Shown piece after piece: positions 54,897-64,000 of a stretch of 64,000 bases of DNA. Source of the DNA: Marvania coccoides (taxonomy: Eukaryota > Chlorophyta > Trebouxiophyceae > Chlorellales > Chlorellaceae); contig OY978104.1 of the NCBI GenBank assembly GCA_963854735.1, positions 1,054,001 through 1,118,000 on the forward strand. Reading direction: 5' to 3'. Numbering within the stretch: the first letter of the stretch is position 1; each line of letters begins with the position of its first letter. Made by a program: the position numbers and the translations under genes. The notes beneath the pieces were generated by a model. The model did not search any database and was not told the DNA's origin. It saw only the letters and a list, made by a program, of their open reading frames with translations.

Positions 54897-55804
54897 TATT
54901 TTCGAGCTTTCATTCTTTTCTTCTTTCAAATGAATAAAACATGGTATAAATAGCGAAGTTTCAGTACATGCTGTGGGTGATAGGAGAGAAGGCTGCTTTT
55001 CTGCCGTATGGTGTTGAAGAAGCATTTCCTTCCTGCAGAGGGCGGCTATTTAAAAAAAAAAAACAATAACCATATTTGTCTCACACAAAATTATGTATTT
55101 TTATCTTAAATTAGATGAATCGTTCCCTTTTATGCTTACCCTTATCCTGTGGAATTTTTCTCTCTCTGCAGCCTTGCCCCGACTTTTGTTTCCCTCCGCC
55201 CCCGCCCCCATCTTATGAGTTTGGGGGCTCGCGACTAATATTTTTTCCCTTGACCCCTTTAGAACTTACGACTGGCCTCGCAATTCCTATCTCCCAGCGG
55301 TACGAGCGCTTGAAGTCTCACCCCCTTGATAATTGACAATATACCGTTTTTATCGTTCCTATCCCTTCACAGACGTTTTTGGGGTAATACTGATGCATAA
55401 AAATGAATACAGCTCTATGATTACATATATATATATACACACGAGTAATGTATGAACTACAATTTGGTTGTAATAGCTATTACTATAGTCGGCACTCATC
55501 CGCAGAGAAACCCAATTTATTGCGATCTAAGGGAGCCTGTCACATTAACTGCAATGCCAGCCGCTCAAGCAGTTAGCCATCAGCCTGAAAATCTGTACGC
55601 AGTCCTCCTACTCTCTGCGGCGCCGGCGCCCAACACGAATTGGAAGACACAACTATTCACCTCAATTTGCATCCTTTTTCAAAAAAAAATTACTAAGGAA
55701 CCATCGGATTTGTTTATAGGCTCAACGAGAGCACAAACCCACTGTACTTTGATTTTTTAATTTCCAATTTTTAGTTCGAATTTTTTGTTTTTTGTTGGAA
55801 ATAA
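54897..55804. other. 900-bp spacer with one uncertain exon-like patch
   Basis: Most is AT-rich. At 55115-55336 a plus-strand frame of 73 codons (MNRSLLCLPLSCGIFLSLQP...) includes a CTCTCTCTGCAG acceptor-like sequence and a Pro-rich run. It could be a small gene or a distal exon of the preceding secreted protein, but the evidence is weak. Confidence 0.3.
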
Positions 55805-56648
55805 ATGTCGTGGCCACGGCCCAGCAACATATATGATTTGAACACTGCACAACAAGAAGACGCAATGGTCCGCCAGACCTTGGATGAAGCTACGGCCCAG
55901 CTAAACCACGGCCAGCCGTTGGCCGCTCTTCAAACCATCCTCCAACTGCTATCCCGCAGACAACTGCCGGGCCTGGAGGTCGCAGCGGCTGCAGCACGGT
56001 AAATTTCACCTTGCTGCCTGGAAATGTTTCCTTTTCTCTTTTCAAATCAATTATTCAACCGTCGCAAAATAATAATCAAAATTTTGCAGGGTGCGAGAGG
56101 CGATGGCAGCGGATCCTGCGAGGGCCGACCCAGCAGCGCAGCTGCAGAGCTTGATGAGCCTGCTCACACTATGCGGGGGGGCTCCTCTGCAAGCGATGCC
56201 AAACCAGCAACAGCAGCCACAGCAAGCGGCCCTGATGATGCCGAACGCCGCACAGAGTGGTGGTGGTGGTGGTTGTGGTGGTGGTGGTGGTGGTGGAATG
56301 CTTGTTGCAGGTGAACAGCAGCCACAGTGGTTGTCTGGGGGCAATGCTGCAATTCCGTGCGCTATGGAGACCGAGGTAGGTGTGCATTCCCACTATTTTT
56401 AATTTAATATTCACCAGACCGTGTGCGAGTTCTCATTGCTACTCTCATCTTCTGTCCTCCTTTGACACATTAATTTGCAGTTAGACAACCATCAGCGGCT
56501 TCACAACCTGTCCCGCGTTGCAGACGGCGAGGCCAGTGTCGTGTGTCCGCGGTGCGGGGCAGTGATCAGTGCAGCTCGAAAAGCGGCGCACGATCAGACG
56601 TGGTGCCCAGCTGTGGCGGCGCAAAGGGGGTCTGATCCAGGCGACTAA
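55805..56648 (+). CDS. Zinc-finger protein of unknown function
   Basis: Exons are 55805-55998, 56090-56375 and 56481-56648, giving 215 aa. The N-terminal 65 residues are helical (EDAMVRQTLDEATAQLNHGQPLAALQTILQLLSRR). They are followed by VREAMAADPARADPAAQLQSLM, a Gln/Met-rich linker and a poly-Gly run coded by a (GGT)n-like tract. The C-terminus holds a putative C2HC zinc site, VVCPRCGAVISAARKAAHDQTWCP (Cys-x2-Cys ... His-x5-Cys). All introns keep the frame. I recognise the zinc motif but not the family. The small size and helical start suggest an adaptor. Confidence 0.62.
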
Positions 56649-56935
56649 ATTGTTCGTTTCAGCCAGGCGAAAGTAAAATACTTTAGTAAAATGGAAGAAA
56701 AATGCACGGGCGGAAGGTGGGGCAGGCTTCTCATGATCTGAAAATACAAAGGTCAAGTTGAAAACGGCACTTATAGTACTGATTGCAGTTTATATTAATT
56801 CAATGCAGCAGCTCTCCCCCAAATTTGAATTAAACCCTAAAACCTTTGCGCTCAAATTTATTTGAATTTTATTAAAGTTTTAAATGCTGAATGGATGTTT
56901 TAAATATTTTACAACTAAAAGCATCCGTTGCAGCA

Positions 56936-59900
56936 ATGTCGCTTAGCTTTGTGGGGGCGCACCCCGCAGGCTTCTGCGATGTGGCTTTCATCGACAACAT
57001 TATTGGAGTGCAGCTGGTCACCTGTGGTCAGGATGGCAAGCTGTGCTATCGCCAAGCCAGCAAACCTTCTGAAGTCATCAAATCAATCGACGCCCACGCC
57101 AGCGGCGAGGGGCCTTCGCCCTTGACATGCGTTGTTGCTTCTCCCTCTGGCGAGCGGGTCTCCATCGCCGACGAGCAGAACTTTGTCAAGGCGAGCTTAA
57201 CATGCAGTGTTTTTCTGGCATAATAAACCAAGCTATCCATTTACACCATGCATTAATACATGCTTTGAAACATGTTTGAATTTTGTGAGTCCAGGTGTTT
57301 GTCTACCCCAGCGGCGATCTCCTCACCACCGCCACCAGGTTCTCCCTGCCAGCTCGATGCCTGGCCTACAGCCCCAGTGGCCTCCACATGGCTGCTGCTG
57401 GCGACGACGAGCTAATCAAGCTCATTGATCTGTCTGGCAACAAGGTGTTTCGCACCCTGAAGACCGATGGGTACATCCGCGGGATGGCGTACGACCCCGA
57501 GAGCGAGTACCTGGCGGCGGTAGACGCGTTTGGCACGCTGAACGTGTGGAACGTTGGCTCCGGCAAATCTGAGTTTGTCAAGAAGAAGACCTGCCCTCGC
57601 GTCGATCTGACCGCCCCCGTCCGTGTGCGCCCCGCCTGGCACCCCGACGGCGGCGCCACGCTGGCCGTGCCCGCCGCAGACGGCGCCATCGCGCTATTTG
57701 AGCGGCTGTCATGGGAATCAGTGGAGGAGCTGACTCAGGAAGGCCATTCCTCCCCTGCACACCTGCTGGCCTTTTGCAAAAACGGCCTCTACCTGGCGGC
57801 ATCCTACGCCGACCAGAACCTGATCATTTGGGACGTGAACGAGAAGAAGGCCATCGCCAAAAAGACGATCACTGGCGTTGCCTGTGGCCTGGCCTGGCAT
57901 CCCACTGCCAACGCCCTGGCGGTGGCCACGGAGGACGGCGACGTGGGGGTGTGGGATAGTCCCGTGCCTGCCTCCATGCAGAACCCCACAATGGACATTG
58001 ACGTGGCAACGGGAGTGACAAAAACAGACGCTGAAGGGGTACGGCGCTTCATCGGTGAGACGCACGAGACGAGAATTCATGTGCCTCGATGAATAGCCGG
58101 GCCTTCTTTTTCGAATAGCTCATCCCCATGTATGAAGATAATCCCGCGCGTCCTAAAATATAAAATATAATAAAACTATTTTTCTTATTTCTTATTTGCA
58201 GACGGGGCTGCCATGTCCGGCAGCGAGGCTGGCGGCGACGGCTCTGATGATGAGTACGACCGCGAGGAATCTTTCCTCGCTGGCTCCCCTGGCGGTGGCG
58301 GCGGTGGCGGCGGCGGCCATAAATCTGGCAGGAATGCCTACCGCCGCTCCCGCGCCCACACGGGGCACACCCGCGGTGGCCTGCGCCCCGCCGCCCCCTC
58401 CTTCACCCTGGCCGACCTGCCGCAGCCTCAGCCCGCCATCCAGCCGGGATCAACATCACTGGATGCGGGCCGGCGATACTTGGCGTACACGAATCTGGGC
58501 GCCATTACGCTGCGCTCGGAGGGCGACCACAACGTGGTGGAGGTGGCGTTTCACGACACCGCCCGCGTGCGCCGCCGTGTGCCCCTTCTCACGGACTTTT
58601 TTGGGTTCACGATGGGCTCGCTGGGTGAAACCGGGGCGCTCTACGCCTCGCAATCGTCCGCTGACGCGCCCTCTACGCTGTTGTACCGCCCCTTCGACCC
58701 CTGGGCCCCCAACTCGGAGTGGTCCATGGGCCTGCCGGCAGGAGAGGAGGCAGAGTGCATCGCCGCCGGCCGTAGCTTTGTGGCAGCTGCCACCTCCGCT
58801 CGTATGCTGCGCCTGCTGACGCCCGCGGGGCTGCAGAGCGCGGTGCTGTCGCTGCCGGGGGCGCCCGTGGCGCTGGCGGCGCGGGGGGGGCGGTTGGCCG
58901 CTGCCTGGCATGCTGCCCCTCCCACTCCTGCTGGAGACCAATGCATCGAGGTGGGAGAGTACGCGGTGGACGAGCAGAGACAGCTGCGCGTCACCCGGCT
59001 AGCACTATCCCCTGGGGCTTCTCTGTCGTGGCTGGGGCACACCGAAGAGGGCGCCCTGGCTTCGTACGATTCCGAAGGCGTGCTGCGCGTGCTGAGCCCT
59101 GATTTCGGCGGGGCATGGGTGCCCGTGTTTGCGGCCGCCACCGAGCGCCGCGGCGGGGAGCACTTCTGGGCGTTTGCGGCCAGTTTGGCGCGGGCGGAGG
59201 TGCAGTGCATCGTGTGCGCCAATTCTCCAGAGCCCCTGGTCCCCTCGGGCTCCGTTCGTCCCGTGGTTACCGCCGCGCCGCTGCGCGTGCCGGTGGCCCC
59301 CCACGACGACGCTCTGGCGCCGCTGGAAGCTGATATCATGCGGCAAGGCCTGGTGATGGCGTTGGGTCGGGAGGCTGAAACCAACACAGACAGCGACGCA
59401 CAGCTGGAGGCAGCGCTGCAGGCGGCGCAGGTGGAGGGTGACCGCTCTGCGCTGCGGCTGTTCACGCGGCTGTGCCAGACGGACCGGCAGGCGAGGGCGC
59501 TGGAGGTGGCAGCGGGGCTGCAGACCTCTGCCGGCCTGGCTGGCGCCGCCAAGATCGCGCACCACCACCGCATGAGCACCCTGGCAGAGGCGGTGGCTGG
59601 CATCTCGCAGCAGCGCGCGGACGCGGAGGCCATGGAGGAGGAAATAGCAGAGCAAGGGCGAGGGGAGGGCAGCTACGCGCACCACCAGCATGCGATGCAT
59701 GCTGCGGCTGCTGCAGCGACGCCGCAGGCGCCGGTCTTCAACCTCCGCGTGGCTGGGAGCGGGGGTCCTGCGCGCGAGCAGCAGCAGCAGCAGCCGGCGA
59801 CTGAGGATGGACCCAGCGGGCGGAATGTGCTGGAAGAAAACGGGTCGCCCAATGGGAAGGCTGGAGGAAAAGAGAAGGAGAAGGAGGCGGGGACGAAAAG

Positions 59901-59976
59901 GAAGGCATCGACCGCTGGCAACCCGTTTGCTCGCAAGAAGGGCCACGCTGCCAAGACCAATGCCGGCAATGCATAA
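56936..59976 (+). CDS. WDHD1: CTF4/WDHD1 (AND-1) replisome protein
   Basis: Exons are 56936-57190, 57295-58054 and 58202-59976, giving 929 aa. An upstream in-frame Met at 56891 lies in AT-rich sequence and is not preferred. Residues 1-330 form a WD40 propeller (ATRFSLPARCLAYSPSGLHMAAAGDDELIKLIDL, GYIRGMAYDPESEYLAAVDAFGTLNVWN). After an acidic linker the second beta-propeller and helical domain typical of CTF4 follow (GSTSLDAGRRYLAYTNLGAITLR, HNVVEVAFHDTA). The C-terminus GNPFARKKGHAAK is a family hallmark; the HMG box of animal AND-1 is absent. CTF4 trimers couple CMG helicase to polymerase alpha. Intron 1 has a GC donor (AAG|GCGAGC). Confidence 0.88.
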
Positions 59977-60900
59977 ACGTATTTTTTTGCGTGTGTGTGA
60001 GAGGAAATAGCGACTACTGGAAAGAGGATTGACAATATTAACAGTACATTATTTTAGCACCATTCTTGAACTGTAATACAAACAAATTGCATAGCAAACA
60101 AGCTGAATTATTATGCCGAAGGAAGCTCCATGCAAACGATAATTTTTTTGCATTATGTATGCTTCCTAGTCTGGTTTTCTAGAAAGAAATTTAATTGCAA
60201 TAAATTTAAAACATAAATGCTAATAATTTAAGCATAGAAAGTTCCCATGGCAAGCTTCACCCAAAAATAAAATATAAAAGAACAGAATTCAAAACTCAAC
60301 AACCTACTTTTCCCTTTTCTGCTGCTGCAGGGTTCCTGCTTCTCTCTCCCCAGGACAGGCAACCGCCGCCACGGCTACCGCCTCTTAGACAGCGCACAAA
60401 AATGCAAAGGGGGCAGCGCAGCAGCTCACCGCTCCTCAGGCGCTTTCTACGTCACCAGACCAGACGCTCACAGCACCAGGAGCCCAGCGCAGCGCCCACT
60501 ATATTGAGATTCCCACCAGCTATAGTGCGCGGGGGATTGTGCGGCAGTCGACTGCCAAACACCCTCTCCAGCAGCAACAGCCGCGAGCCAAGACAACAGC
60601 TGCTGTCACGGTGAACTAATTATTACAAAAGGCAGGGAAGGGATTTGGTAACAAAAAAGGGGTCATGTACACAGCGAGATGCCACAAAATATTACACGCG
60701 AAAATACTGGAAGGGGAAAAAAGGTGGCCGGTAGAAAATAAAATTCTGAAATGAATAGATCGCCCATTTAAATGAGCTCGCTAAGGGAAGAATCGTAGTC
60801 AAGTGATAGAAGAAAGATTCATTGATGCTGCAGCAGCAGCAGCTAATTTTTTAGTCAAATGAAGGGCGAAGACACTTTTCTCAGTTAAGCAATTGCCGCC
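59977..60900. other. 920-bp convergent spacer with a GC-rich island
   Basis: Around 60330-60615 the sequence is GC-rich like transcribed DNA. It contains a 70-codon plus-strand frame from 60402 (MQRGQRSSSPLLRRFLRHQT...). No homology or splice support is visible, so it is left as unexplained. Confidence 0.3.
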
Positions 60901-61795
60901 TCAAAAGTCGCCGCCGCCGAAATCTCCTCCACCGCCAAATCCGCCCTCGTCCCCTCCGCCAAATCCACCACCATCGTTGCCGCCGTCGTTGCCGTGGTCG
61001 TGCCCATGGCTGTCGTGCATCATGTCGGCCAACATGAACCCACCAAGCCTACAAAAATAAAAAAGTTTGCAATACATGATATTATACCACGCCGGAAGAT
61101 TTCAGTGGAGCTGGTCGCACTTCCATGTATAAAATTCCATCATGAACATATAAAACAAACAAAAGATACGCCCCCCCCCCCTCCTGTTCTGTTGCTTACA
61201 ATCCAGCGCCAGCGCCAAAGAACCCTGCTCCCATGCCGCCCATCCCCCGGCCCATGCCACCCATGCCCCGTCCCAGGCCCCCCATCATTCCGCCCATGCC
61301 TGGCCGGCCCTGCTGCTGCTGCTGTTGATCTTGATAGTACGGCTGCTGCTGCGGGCCAGAGTAGTACTGCTGCGGGCCAGAGTAGTAGTGCGGCGGCGGC
61401 GGGGGAGGGCCTCCCCCCTGCGGTGGGTACCCTGTAGCTGTGCCTGAGGGGTAACTCGAGGGATACCCAGCAGGAGCGGAGCCGTAGGGCCCCGCCAGTT
61501 GGGGAGGGTAACCCCCGGAGGGAGCTCCTTGAGGGGGCATGTTGGGACCCACTTCTTGGCTGGGGTAGTAGCCGGGCTGATAGTTGTAGGGCTGCGGTTT
61601 TTGGGGGTTGTACCCGCCTGCGTGCCACACTCCTCCGTCCTCAACAGTCTGGGGCTTACTTGAAAAACAGCCCTGCAGCGACACAATGTGGCGTGTTAAT
61701 GACAGTATTTACAAAGGCTCTGGGCGTCTAATTCTACACGGAGAATAGCAAAACATGAAAATGTTCGATCAAACAGTCCAGACTTTACTTGCCAT
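60901..61795 (-). CDS. Gly/Pro-rich protein with N-terminal MGC acylation motif (plant GPRP-like)
   Basis: Exons are 61795-61793, 61672-61200 and 61048-60901, giving 207 aa. Exon 1 is only the ATG codon: ATG|GCAAGT is an excellent GC-type donor, and the next exon begins GGC TGT. The protein therefore starts MGCFSSKPQTVEDGGVWHAG, an N-myristoylation/palmitoylation consensus. The body has YPP/YPS-type Pro-Tyr-Gln repeats (PYNYQPGYYPSQE, YYSGPQQYYSGPQQ), then MGGMMGGLGRGMGGMGRG, then a His/Gly tail (MLADMMHDSHGHDHG, GGGFGGGDEGGFGGG). This layout resembles plant glycine-rich protein A3/GPRP proteins and annexin- or calpain-like PYG tails. A membrane-attached role is inferred. The frame closes only with this GC donor. 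Confidence 0.72.
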
Positions 61796-62020
61796 TGTAT
61801 TCCCCAGGCGCGCAGTGAAACGAAGTTAGAGAGCGTAAAATTTTGGTTTCCAAGTAAATGAAATTCAATCGATAAACTGAATTTGCGAAAACTCGGAGCA
61901 ACACGGCTCTCCTCTCAACGGCAGCAGTGCATGTTGCAACAAGAATCCTGCCTGCCTCGGCTCAATTGTACTCTTCCCGTGTTACAATTTATAGCTCGCA
62001 TAGTTCATTAACAACCGCAT

Positions 62021-64000
62021 TCATTCCCGGATGGCCACGAAGCAGGGCTGCACCCCCAGCAGCGTGTTCCTGCTCTTAGCGTCACCGCTGCTCTCCATTT
62101 TTCTACAGTACACCGCGCTCACGTGGCCTGCTGCAACCCGATACGCCCCAGGCGCCAACACGGCAAGCCCTGCCACGTGTGTCACCCTTTCTCGGGGCTC
62201 CACAGCGAAGTGCAGCCCAGAATGCATTCCCGTCCAGGCTGCTGCCGTCGCTGCACTGCTGCCACCGCCGCCTCCAGCCCCCAACGGGCCACCCCCCAGC
62301 AGAGCGCTCTGGTACAACGCCGAAATCGTCGCTTCTGCGGCTGCTTGCGCGGCATTTCCGCCTGGCTGTTGCTCGGTGTTCCCGCCGGCTTGTGTGCAGC
62401 AGGCCAGCGAACAAAACAGCTCCAGCGGCTCGTCGACATGGCTTTCAATCTCCAGCGTGATGCGCAACGGCTGCCCCAGCGCAGCAGGCAAAGCAGCGTA
62501 TACAAATTCAGCTGTCGGGTCTGCTGCAGCGGCTGCCGTGACGCCAAGGTCTACAGGCAGCAGGGAGGAAGGGGCGCAGCTGGAGCTCCCGAGGGGGGCC
62601 ACGGACAGGCGCAGGGTGGCGGCGCAGGGGCGTAGCATGCTCAGCACGGATGACGTGAGCCCGTTGTAAACCTCGCCTTCAACCATGGGCAGTACGCCAG
62701 GGACGCAGCAGGGACGGGTTGGGGCTGCTGCGGAAGCCGCAGCAGGCGCAGCATGCGGACCTCCCTGATGCTCCACCCCAGCAGCAGCGGCGGCGGCCAC
62801 TTCAGAGGGCGCAAGTTCAAACAACACTGCCGTGCGACGGGCCAGCCACGCTGCACAGGCCTGCCGCTCCCGCTCTTCGTACTTGTGCCCAGCTCTGATA
62901 AAAGGCAAGGGAACGTGGCTTTCAGCATCCCCGCTGTCTGCCAGCGACCCTGCGCTGGCCTGCGGCGGGTTTTTGGCCAACCCCATGCCCTGCCAGTGCC
63001 AGTCTTCCGGCAGCAGGTAGCTCAGCCTCACTCGCTGCCCAGGACCCACAAACGTCAACGGCAGTTGCGCCACATGTGCAGGGTTCTCACCGTCGCTGCC
63101 TTCTGCTACTGATGGCAGCGGGTGAGCTGCTATTGAAGGGTTAGCGTCCAGCCGGCAGGCCAGCGCCCACCGCCCCCTGTTCACCACCTCAGCCATCAAC
63201 ACGGTCCTCGGAGGGAAGAAAATGGAGGCCGCACCCGAAGCGCCGTCTTCTGTCGCTCCGTTGGCAGCAGCTGCAGCGTCTGCGGCGGTGCAGTGCACTT
63301 CTGCGAAATCCACGGCTGCTACTACCAGGGACGGTGCAGCTGTCACGGCGACCTCCAGGGCTGCAACGCGCCCGGGGAGGCCACGGGCGGGGTCATTGGT
63401 CACAGCAGCGGCGTAGCTGGGGCAGGCTTCGGGCGCGGAGGCGTACTCGACAGCCAGAGTTTCTTTAACGGCGCTTTCTTCGTGAGCACTGCCCGAAAAG
63501 CCGCCAGCTGGCGCAGAGAACCGCACCGGCAGCTCCACCGATGCCCCAGGTGACAGCGGCAGCGCCGCGTCTAGCAGGGTCGTGTCGATATCCACGCCGA
63601 ACTTGCCAGGAGCGGCACCGCCGCCGCCTCGTCGTTTCTCAGCGCCCCCGCCTGCAGCCAAGGTGCGCAGCCCCACGTGCGCGGAATGCACCGCAATCGC
63701 TCCAGTGTTCATGATGCGCAGCACGGCAGGCAGGGTCTGCCCGTGCAGCAGCCGCAAATTGCTAGCGGGCTGCATGCTGCCATTGGGAGCACCAAAGTCA
63801 ACCGCAGGAGACCCTCCGGCGCGAGGAGTGGTGGCTGTAGGCTCTCCCTCCTCATTACCCTTCGTCCGCAGCTCCATCTCCAGCCGAGGCAGCGCTGGAA
63901 GCACCTTGACACTCAAATTCTGCGCACTGCTACTGCCGCCGCCGCTTTTTACGATCGCGCTGCTATCGCTCCCTGTGCTGCTGTCCGGCGGTGCTGGTGC
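62021..64000 (-). CDS. TRAPPC9: TRAPPC9/TRS120 (TRAPPII subunit), 3' part
   Basis: The open frame runs from the window edge to a stop at 62021, giving 659 residues without an intron. The N-terminus lies beyond the window. The stretch LSVKVLPALPRLEMELRTKG matches the VEVIPALPRLQI segment of TRAPPC9. The Ig-like beta-rich C-terminal half follows: LRIMNTGAIAVHSAHVGLRTL, LSPGASVELPVRFSAP, VLMAEVVNRGRWALACRL, GLTSSVLSMLRP and LAVLAPGAYRVAAGHVSAVY. TRAPPC9 is a TRAPPII subunit that activates Rab11/Rab1-type GTPases in Golgi and post-Golgi trafficking. Long Ala/Gly inserts are lineage-specific. Identification rests on this segment plus overall architecture. Confidence 0.7.
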   Translation of the reverse strand, partial: APAPPDSSTGSDSSAIVKSGGGSSSAQNLSVKVLPALPRLEMELRTKGNEEGEPTATTPRAGGSPAVDFGAPNGSMQPASNLRLLHGQTLPAVLRIMNTGAIAVHSAHVGLRTLAAGGGAEKRRGGGGAAPGKFGVDIDTTLLDAALPLSPGASVELPVRFSAPAGGFSGSAHEESAVKETLAVEYASAPEACPSYAAAVTNDPARGLPGRVAALEVAVTAAPSLVVAAVDFAEVHCTAADAAAAANGATEDGASGAASIFFPPRTVLMAEVVNRGRWALACRLDANPSIAAHPLPSVAEGSDGENPAHVAQLPLTFVGPGQRVRLSYLLPEDWHWQGMGLAKNPPQASAGSLADSGDAESHVPLPFIRAGHKYEERERQACAAWLARRTAVLFELAPSEVAAAAAAGVEHQGGPHAAPAAASAAAPTRPCCVPGVLPMVEGEVYNGLTSSVLSMLRPCAATLRLSVAPLGSSSCAPSSLLPVDLGVTAAAAADPTAEFVYAALPAALGQPLRITLEIESHVDEPLELFCSLACCTQAGGNTEQQPGGNAAQAAAEATISALYQSALLGGGPLGAGGGGGSSAATAAAWTGMHSGLHFAVEPRERVTHVAGLAVLAPGAYRVAAGHVSAVYCRKMESSGDAKSRNTLLGVQPCFVAIRE

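Noticed and set aside
59005..59946. Long minus-strand frame opposite WDHD1
   Set aside because: Antisense shadow of a GC-rich exon. The sense strand carries recognisable CTF4 motifs.

Overview
The window is nuclear DNA of a eukaryote. It has about thirty protein genes, nearly all split by spliceosomal introns (roughly 80 can be placed, mostly 80-250 bp). Exons are GC-rich; introns and spacers are AT-rich. A thylakoid-lumen DUF1499 protein with a transit peptide and Tat-like signal, a plastid-type long-chain acyl-activating enzyme, PEX2 and a full set of nuclear housekeeping genes point to a photosynthetic unicellular eukaryote. There is no heterokont-type bipartite plastid signal, so a green-lineage alga is my best guess, but the taxon is inferred and not proven. 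GC-AG introns appear unusually common (7 of about 78).

Layout. 0-9 kb: RBBP5/SWD1, the complex I subunit NDUFS5, TMEM50, an archaeal-type P-loop ATPase gene enclosed by a 151-bp inverted repeat, and a CUEDC2-like protein; a 304-bp ATT microsatellite lies at 4061-4364. 9-20 kb: a guanylate kinase fused to a degenerate SDR, a Sec14/CRAL-TRIO protein, type II peroxiredoxin, a secreted orphan, PEX2, and an F-box-like/LRR protein. 20-31 kb: NOB1, DDX54/DBP10 helicase, a DUSP12/YVH1-like phosphatase fused to a HAD phosphatase, and glutamate 5-kinase. 32-38 kb: a head-to-head pair of secreted collagen-like genes with micro-exons. 38-49 kb: coiled-coil genes with an ATGA overlap, an RS/RGG protein with two hnRNP-Q-type acidic domains, the acyl-activating enzyme, a disordered orphan, and the DUF1499 lumen protein. 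49-64 kb: kinesin-14, a poorly resolved ankyrin-like gene, a small secreted protein, a zinc-finger orphan, CTF4/WDHD1, a myristoylatable Gly/Pro-rich protein, and the 3' part of TRAPPC9.

The genes do not form a pathway cluster. They are independent loci, often paired divergently over 0.2-1.5 kb. Ribosome biogenesis (NOB1 and DDX54, convergent) and peroxisome or lipid functions recur, but nothing shows that they are co-regulated.

The most novel feature is the collagen pair. Both encode signal-peptide proteins with perfect Gly-X-Y tracts, about 16 triplets in one and about 52 in the other. They share a C-terminal Cys motif and show exon duplication; one packs 222 residues into 20 exons as small as 8 nt. 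Also notable are the IR-flanked ATPase, two enzyme fusions with degraded active or metal sites, a first exon consisting only of ATG, and a 34-bp motif found in three unrelated introns.
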